This document shows positions 28,713 to 33,479 of a stretch of 33,479 nucleotides of DNA, in pieces. The translations under genes were made by a program, and so were the position numbers. This stretch comes from Actibacterium sp. (GTDB lineage Bacteria > Pseudomonadota > Alphaproteobacteria > Rhodobacterales > Rhodobacteraceae), in the NCBI GenBank assembly GCA_016278285.1, contig JADQCD010000028.1, forward strand, positions 1 through 33,479, given 5' to 3'. Under the pieces are notes generated by a model. It had not been told where the DNA came from. It saw nothing but the letters and a program-made list of their open reading frames with translations, and did no database searches. Position 1 is the first letter of the stretch. Each line of letters starts with the position of its first letter.

Positions 28713-29813
28713 TCAGGACGTCAGCGCGATACTTTGCCATTCGCCCGAACAGGGATTGTCGAGGCAAACATACATCAGGCGCGACCGACAGCAATAAACC
28801 ACACCGGACAGGGTGCGCGTGCCCGAGGCGCCACCATGCTGGCACAACGGCGCGAGGGCGGGATCATCGCCGTCGCGATGCTGCGCCATGAGCCGGGCCG
28901 CGTCCCCGACGCCCCATGCCTGCCGGGGCAGTATCCGGTCCAGAAATCCCCGCCGGTCGAGCGAACTGTCCTCGATGGAACTGCGCCGATCAACCAGCGT
29001 TTGCGGTGCCAGCGCCGTGGTCGTGAAATGGTTGGTGCGGCAGACCAGTGGCGCGGTTTCCACCGACACACCCTCTGCGCCCAGCTCAACCGCGGCCACC
29101 TCGCCGGCCGCATCGGCCAACACCAGCGTGCCACCCCCTGCATGGCGCAGGTCCCGGATCATCGACACCGCCGCACCGACGCTGGCCGTTTCGGTCAGCA
29201 GGCGGGTCATCAGGAAATAGCGCAGCCAGCCGACGGCGTGTTGCGTCACACCGACTTGCGTGTCCACCACGGCCAGGCCGGCAGCGTTCATCCCGCTGGA
29301 ATAGGCCCCCGGGCTGCCGAGACTGCCCAGACACAGCATCGGCCCGTGCTTCAGATCGGGTCCCTCATGGCGGAATACCCTTTGAATACCCGCGTGTCCG
29401 CCAGAAAAATCACGATTCTTGACGGCTAGCGGCCCGTCCGGCCCGTCCGACACGGCCCAGGCGCTGCAGCCGTCGGATGTTCCGCCCTGCGCCTGCGCCA
29501 GATCTCGCAGGGTGCCCAGATGAAGATGCTGGAAAAGCGCATCCTCCGGCAAATCGAACCCCGCGGCGATACCGGCTAGCTCGGCCATCGCGTCGGCGCA
29601 TTCGCTCCGGGCGAATGATTTTTGACGATCGAGATAGGCGCGCGCCGCATCACCCAGAAGGCCATTCTCGCGCGCCGCGGCGATCCGGTCGCGGGTGAGC
29701 TGGCGCACCTCCTGCCAGATGTTTGTCCCCGCAGTAATCTGCGCCTCTCCCCGCTCGAAGGGGGTGCCAACCAGTGGCAGAACGGCATCCTGGTCTGCGG
29801 CGCGCACCCTCAT
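28713..29813 (-). CDS. C45-family autoproteolytic acyltransferase/hydrolase (penicillin acyltransferase-like Ntn hydrolase)
   Basis: Start MRVRAADQDAVLPLVGTPFERGEAQI; candidate nucleophile 'GGTSDGCSAWAV', 'LAVKNRDFS', 'GSPGAYSSGMNAAGLAVVDTQV'. ATGA overlap with the upstream ABC ATPase. Confidence 0.82.
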   Translation of the reverse strand: MRVRAADQDAVLPLVGTPFERGEAQITAGTNIWQEVRQLTRDRIAAARENGLLGDAARAYLDRQKSFARSECADAMAELAGIAAGFDLPEDALFQHLHLGTLRDLAQAQGGTSDGCSAWAVSDGPDGPLAVKNRDFSGGHAGIQRVFRHEGPDLKHGPMLCLGSLGSPGAYSSGMNAAGLAVVDTQVGVTQHAVGWLRYFLMTRLLTETASVGAAVSMIRDLRHAGGGTLVLADAAGEVAAVELGAEGVSVETAPLVCRTNHFTTTALAPQTLVDRRSSIEDSSLDRRGFLDRILPRQAWGVGDAARLMAQHRDGDDPALAPLCQHGGASGTRTLSGVVYCCRSRLMYVCLDNPCSGEWQSIALTS

Positions 29814-30838
29814 GTCCCGACCGGATCCAGAAGCGACAGATTTTCGTTCAGCCGGTGGCAGGCGGCCTGATGTCCGTTGCCGACCCGTTCCGTGACGGGC
29901 GCCTGACGCCGGCAGATGTCGATCGCCAGCGGGCACCTTGTGTGGAATTTGCAGCCCGAGGGCGGCGACAGCGGCGAGGGCAGATCGCCGGTCAGGCGGA
30001 CGCGCGCCTTGCGGACCCCGGCGTCCACCTCTGGCACCGCCGACATCAGGCTTTGCGTATAAGGGTGGCGCGGTCCCGTCAGAATCGACTCGACGGGCCC
30101 CATTTCAACGATCTCGCCCAGATACATCACGGCAACCCGGTCGCTGAGATATCCGATCACCGAAATATCGTGCGAGATGAAGAGATAGGTCAGGCCCATT
30201 TCCTGCTTCAGATCGGTCAGCAGTTCGATGATCTGCGCCTGGATCGACACGTCAAGCGCCGAGACAGGTTCATCGCAGACGATGAATTCCGGGTTGCTGA
30301 CCAGCGCGCGGGCAATGCCGATACGCTGGCGCTGTCCGCCCGAGAACTGATGCGGGTAGCGGTCCAGATGCGCCGATTTCAGGCCCACTTTCTCGACCAT
30401 CGCGACGACCTTGTCTCGCGCCTCGGTGGGGGTCTTCGTCAGCCCGTGCAGTTTCAGCGGCAGACCCACGATCTCGGCCACGGTGCGACGCGGATTGAGC
30501 GAGGCATAGGGATCCTGAAAGATGATCTGCATCCGCCGGCGCATCGCCTTCATGGCCGCGTCGTCCAGCCCGGTCACGTCCACCCCGTCGAAAACGACCT
30601 TGCCCGCCGAAGGCTCGTGCAACCGCAGTATAGACCGGCCCAGCGTGGACTTGCCGCAGCCGCTTTCGCCGATCAGGCCCAGGATCTCGCCCGGCCTGAC
30701 GCCGAAACTGACATCGCTGACGGCCTGGACGCGCGTCTGCTTGCGACCCGAAAGACGGTCGGCCAGATTGTGCCGCCCCAGATAAGTCTTGGACAGTCGC
30801 TGAACGTCCAGCAAAGCTGTATCGGCTTGCGCGATCAT
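29810..30838 (-). CDS. Peptide/nickel-type ABC transporter ATP-binding protein (DppF/OppF-like)
   Basis: Start MIAQADTALLDVQRLSKTYLG; 'GLIGESGCGKSTLGRSILRL', 'FSGGQRQRIGIARAL', C-terminal 'PPSGCKFHTRCPLAIDIC'. Confidence 0.92.
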   Translation of the reverse strand: MIAQADTALLDVQRLSKTYLGRHNLADRLSGRKQTRVQAVSDVSFGVRPGEILGLIGESGCGKSTLGRSILRLHEPSAGKVVFDGVDVTGLDDAAMKAMRRRMQIIFQDPYASLNPRRTVAEIVGLPLKLHGLTKTPTEARDKVVAMVEKVGLKSAHLDRYPHQFSGGQRQRIGIARALVSNPEFIVCDEPVSALDVSIQAQIIELLTDLKQEMGLTYLFISHDISVIGYLSDRVAVMYLGEIVEMGPVESILTGPRHPYTQSLMSAVPEVDAGVRKARVRLTGDLPSPLSPPSGCKFHTRCPLAIDICRRQAPVTERVGNGHQAACHRLNENLSLLDPVGT

Positions 30839-31860
30839 ACCTCGGCCTCCTGTCTGGTCGCGGCGTTCTCGACCCGGATGCAGCGCGCCATACGCCGCGG
30901 GCCGGCCGGTTGCATCGCGATGTTCTTCAGACAGTCCGGCCCCGCCAGCGGGCAGCGCGAATAGAACCGGCATTGCGGCGGCAGGTCGATGAGGTCGGGC
31001 ACCTGCCCCTGGATCGGATGTATCCGTTCGCCCCGCAGCGCCGGGCGCGGAATCGAGGCCAGAAGCCCCTTTGTATAGGGGTGCTGCGGTGCCGAGATCA
31101 CATCGCGTGTCGGCCCCTGCTCGACCACCTGGCCGGCATACATCACCATCACCCTCTCGCAATGCTCGGCCACGACGCCCAGATCGTGGGTGATCAGAAC
31201 GACGCTCATGCCCAGCCGGGCGCGAATGTCGCTGATCAGTTCCAGCACCTGCGCCTGGATCGTCACGTCCAGCGCGGTCGTCGGCTCGTCCGCGATCAGC
31301 AACTTGGGACGCGAGGCCAGCGCGATGGCGATCATGATGCGCTGGCGCATCCCGCCCGAGAATTCATGCGGATACTGGCGCAGACGTTCCCCTGGCGAGG
31401 GAATGCCGACAAGGCCCAGCATCTCGACCGCCCGCTCACGGATCGCGCGGCGGCGCGCGGCGCCGCGCGCGGGAAGCTCCTCGTCATGGGCCTCCAGCAC
31501 CTCGCGGATCTGCTCGCCCACGGTCAGCGCGGGGTTGAGCGCGGTCAGGGCGTCCTGCATGGTCATGGCGATGTCGCGGCCACGGATCGCGCGCATCTGG
31601 CCCGGGCCGAGCGCGCGCAGGTCCTGCCCCTCGAAAATGATCGATCCGGCGTCGATCCGTCCCGGCGCGCGCACCAGCCCCATCACCGACCCGAATGTGA
31701 CGCTCTTGCCCGATCCGGATTCGCCCACGACGCCCAGGCACTCGCCCCGGCGCACGGTCACATCCACCCCGTCCACCGCGCAGACGACGCCCGCGCGCGT
31801 ATCGAAGACCGTCCTCAGGCCGGACACTTCCAGCAGGGTGTTCTCGTCGTTCTGCATCAT
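30835..31860 (-). CDS. Peptide/nickel-type ABC transporter ATP-binding protein (DppD/OppD-like)
   Basis: Start MMQNDENTLLEVSGLRTVFDTRAG; 'GVVGESGSGKSVTFGSVMGL', 'FSGGMRQRIMIAIALASRPKLLIADEPTTALDVTIQAQVL', 'CRFYSRCPLAGPDC'. Confidence 0.92.
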   Translation of the reverse strand: MMQNDENTLLEVSGLRTVFDTRAGVVCAVDGVDVTVRRGECLGVVGESGSGKSVTFGSVMGLVRAPGRIDAGSIIFEGQDLRALGPGQMRAIRGRDIAMTMQDALTALNPALTVGEQIREVLEAHDEELPARGAARRRAIRERAVEMLGLVGIPSPGERLRQYPHEFSGGMRQRIMIAIALASRPKLLIADEPTTALDVTIQAQVLELISDIRARLGMSVVLITHDLGVVAEHCERVMVMYAGQVVEQGPTRDVISAPQHPYTKGLLASIPRPALRGERIHPIQGQVPDLIDLPPQCRFYSRCPLAGPDCLKNIAMQPAGPRRMARCIRVENAATRQEAEV

Positions 31861-32762
31861 TCGTGGAACCTCGGATCGAAGGCATCGCGCAGGCCCTGAC
31901 TTGCAACATTGATCCCCAGCACCAGCAAGAGGATCGCGATGCCGGGAAAGGTGCTGACCCACCAGGATTGCATGATGAAGGCGCGGCCATCGGCGACCAT
32001 CGCACCCCAGGACGCGGTCGGCGGCTGCACGCCCAGCCCCAGAAAGCTCAGGCTCGCCTCCAGAATGATCACATGGGCCATGCGGATGGTCGACACGACG
32101 ATAACCGGCGACAGGATGTTGGGAAGGATCTCGCGCATCATGATGTGCCGGCTGGATGCCCCGAGTGCGCGGGCGGCTTCGACATATTCCAGTTCGCGCG
32201 TGGCCAGCGTCTCGCCCCGCACGACGCGGCAGGGGATCACCCATTCCTTGTAGACCAGCGCCAGGATGATGTTGATCAGTCCCGGCCCCATCATCGCCAT
32301 CAGGCCGATCGCGAAGATCAGATAGGGAAAGCCCAGAAGGATATCGACAACGCGCGAGATGACGGTGTCCACCCAGCCGCGCAGGAATCCCGCCGCCAGC
32401 CCGGCGACGATGCCGATCGTCGTGGCGACCAGGACGACCGCGGCACCGACGAATATCGAGATGCGCGCGCCATAGATGATGCGCGAAAGGATATCGCGGC
32501 CCAGTGCGTCGCAGCCCAGAAGATAGGCCCAGTCGCCGCCTTCCTGCCAGGCCGGCGGCTGCAGGCGCCGGAACAGGTCGGTGACGTTGGGATCATGCGG
32601 CGCGATGAAAGGCGCGAAGACGGCCATCAGGACGAACAGCAGCACGACCACGGCGCTGCCAAGCGCAAGCCGGTTCTCGGCAAAGGTCGCCATGTTCCGG
32701 CGGAAGATCGAATTCACCACCGGATCCGCCGATGCGGCCGGGCCGTTGTCGATGGCTGTCAT
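31857..32762 (-). CDS. Peptide/nickel-type ABC transporter permease (DppC-like)
   Basis: 301 aa; 'LLGCDALGRDILSRIIYGARISIFVG', 'EYVEAARALGASSRHIMMREILPNILSPVIV', 'EASLSFLGLGVQPPTASWGAM'. Confidence 0.92.
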   Translation of the reverse strand: MTAIDNGPAASADPVVNSIFRRNMATFAENRLALGSAVVVLLFVLMAVFAPFIAPHDPNVTDLFRRLQPPAWQEGGDWAYLLGCDALGRDILSRIIYGARISIFVGAAVVLVATTIGIVAGLAAGFLRGWVDTVISRVVDILLGFPYLIFAIGLMAMMGPGLINIILALVYKEWVIPCRVVRGETLATRELEYVEAARALGASSRHIMMREILPNILSPVIVVSTIRMAHVIILEASLSFLGLGVQPPTASWGAMVADGRAFIMQSWWVSTFPGIAILLLVLGINVASQGLRDAFDPRFHE

Positions 32763-33478
32763 AGCTTCACCCTCGGGTTAAGGACGGTGTAAAGAATGTC
32801 GGCCACGAAATTCAGCAGCACATAGGTCAGCGCGTAGAACAGCACGGCGGCCTGCACCAACGGGTAATTCCGCACGAAGATGCTTTCGACGACCAGCCGA
32901 CCCAGACCCGGCCAGCCGAAGACCGTTTCGACGATCATGTTGCCGCCCAGCAGTGAACCCGTTTCGATCGCCGCCACCGACACGGTCGGGATCAGCGCGT
33001 TCTTGAGGGCATGACGAAACAGGATGCGATTGCGCCGCAGGCCCTTTGCCTCGGCGAAGGTGACATAATCCTGGCGCATCACTTCCAGCATGGATGTCCG
33101 CGTGACCCGCATCAGGATCGCGGTCATGGGCAGACCCAGCGTGATCGCCGGCAGAATGATGTGCGACAAGGCATCGAGGAACGCATCGGGACGGCCGCGC
33201 AACAACGTGTCGATCAACAGGAAATGGGTGATCGGCTCGATCTCGCTGGAAAACCCGATCCGCCCGGATACCGGCAGAAGCTGAAGCTGCACCGCGAACA
33301 GCATAAGCAGCAGGATACCGAACCAGAACCCCGGCAACGAGACCCCCAGCAGGGAGCCGACTGTCGCCAGGCGGTCGGTTATGGAATTCTTCTTGATCGC
33401 GGCCACGACCCCCAGCGGGATCGCTGTGACCAGCGCGATGATAAGCGCCACGAGGCTGAGCTCGATGGTCGCGGGCAA
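32759..33478 (-). CDS. Peptide/nickel-type ABC transporter permease (DppB-like), N-terminus beyond window
   Basis: 'MRVTRTSMLEVMRQDYVTFAEAKGLRRNRILFRHALKNALIPTVSV', 'GGNMIVETVFGWPGLGRLVVESIFVRNYPLVQA'; open at the window edge. Confidence 0.9.
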   Translation of the reverse strand: MPATIELSLVALIIALVTAIPLGVVAAIKKNSITDRLATVGSLLGVSLPGFWFGILLLMLFAVQLQLLPVSGRIGFSSEIEPITHFLLIDTLLRGRPDAFLDALSHIILPAITLGLPMTAILMRVTRTSMLEVMRQDYVTFAEAKGLRRNRILFRHALKNALIPTVSVAAIETGSLLGGNMIVETVFGWPGLGRLVVESIFVRNYPLVQAAVLFYALTYVLLNFVADILYTVLNPRVKL

Positions 33479-33479
33479 C

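Noticed and set aside
30839-31162. N-terminal extension of the DppF-like ORF
   Set aside because: Low-complexity shadow of the DppD-like gene; the ATG at 30838 overlaps the previous stop and begins the ABC domain.
30910-32792. Long plus-strand ORFs (329 and 309 aa) opposite the peptide ABC genes
   Set aside because: His/Arg/Asp-rich antisense translations typical of GC-rich shadow frames.

Overview
GC-rich alphaproteobacterial chromosomal segment, gene-dense, probably Rhodobacteraceae (Paracoccus/Rhodobacter-like; lineage inferred from gene families and order). About 31 CDS are supported. From left to right they are: tsaB tail-rimI; a BMP-family (nucleoside-type) ABC importer; TauE/SafE-TIGR02186; a RecD-like helicase; the ethylmalonyl-CoA pathway genes ccr and ecm with a lysophospholipid/GPAT-type acyltransferase between them; acylphosphatase; an H-NS/HvrA-like protein; a DeoD-type purine nucleoside phosphorylase overlapping a divergent SHMT-like PLP enzyme; DUF1989; ychF; trpA; a copper module (cueR-copA, divergent copZ-DUF302); and a ~10 kb minus-strand catabolic region. 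That region holds a peptide-type ABC importer (dppBCDF-like) coupled to a C45 Ntn-hydrolase, then a sigma-54 activator with no sensor domain, then an AtuA(DUF1446)-DUF4387-GcdH-CaiB/BaiF operon. The strongest lead is an excellent -24/-12 sigma-54 promoter match (TGGCATGCAGTTTGCA) placed just upstream of the atuA-like gene, which suggests a sigma-54-controlled, poorly characterised acyl/amide catabolic system. No rRNA, tRNA, CRISPR, IS element or prophage was recognised. All calls come from reading the sequence and the ORF track; no database search was run.
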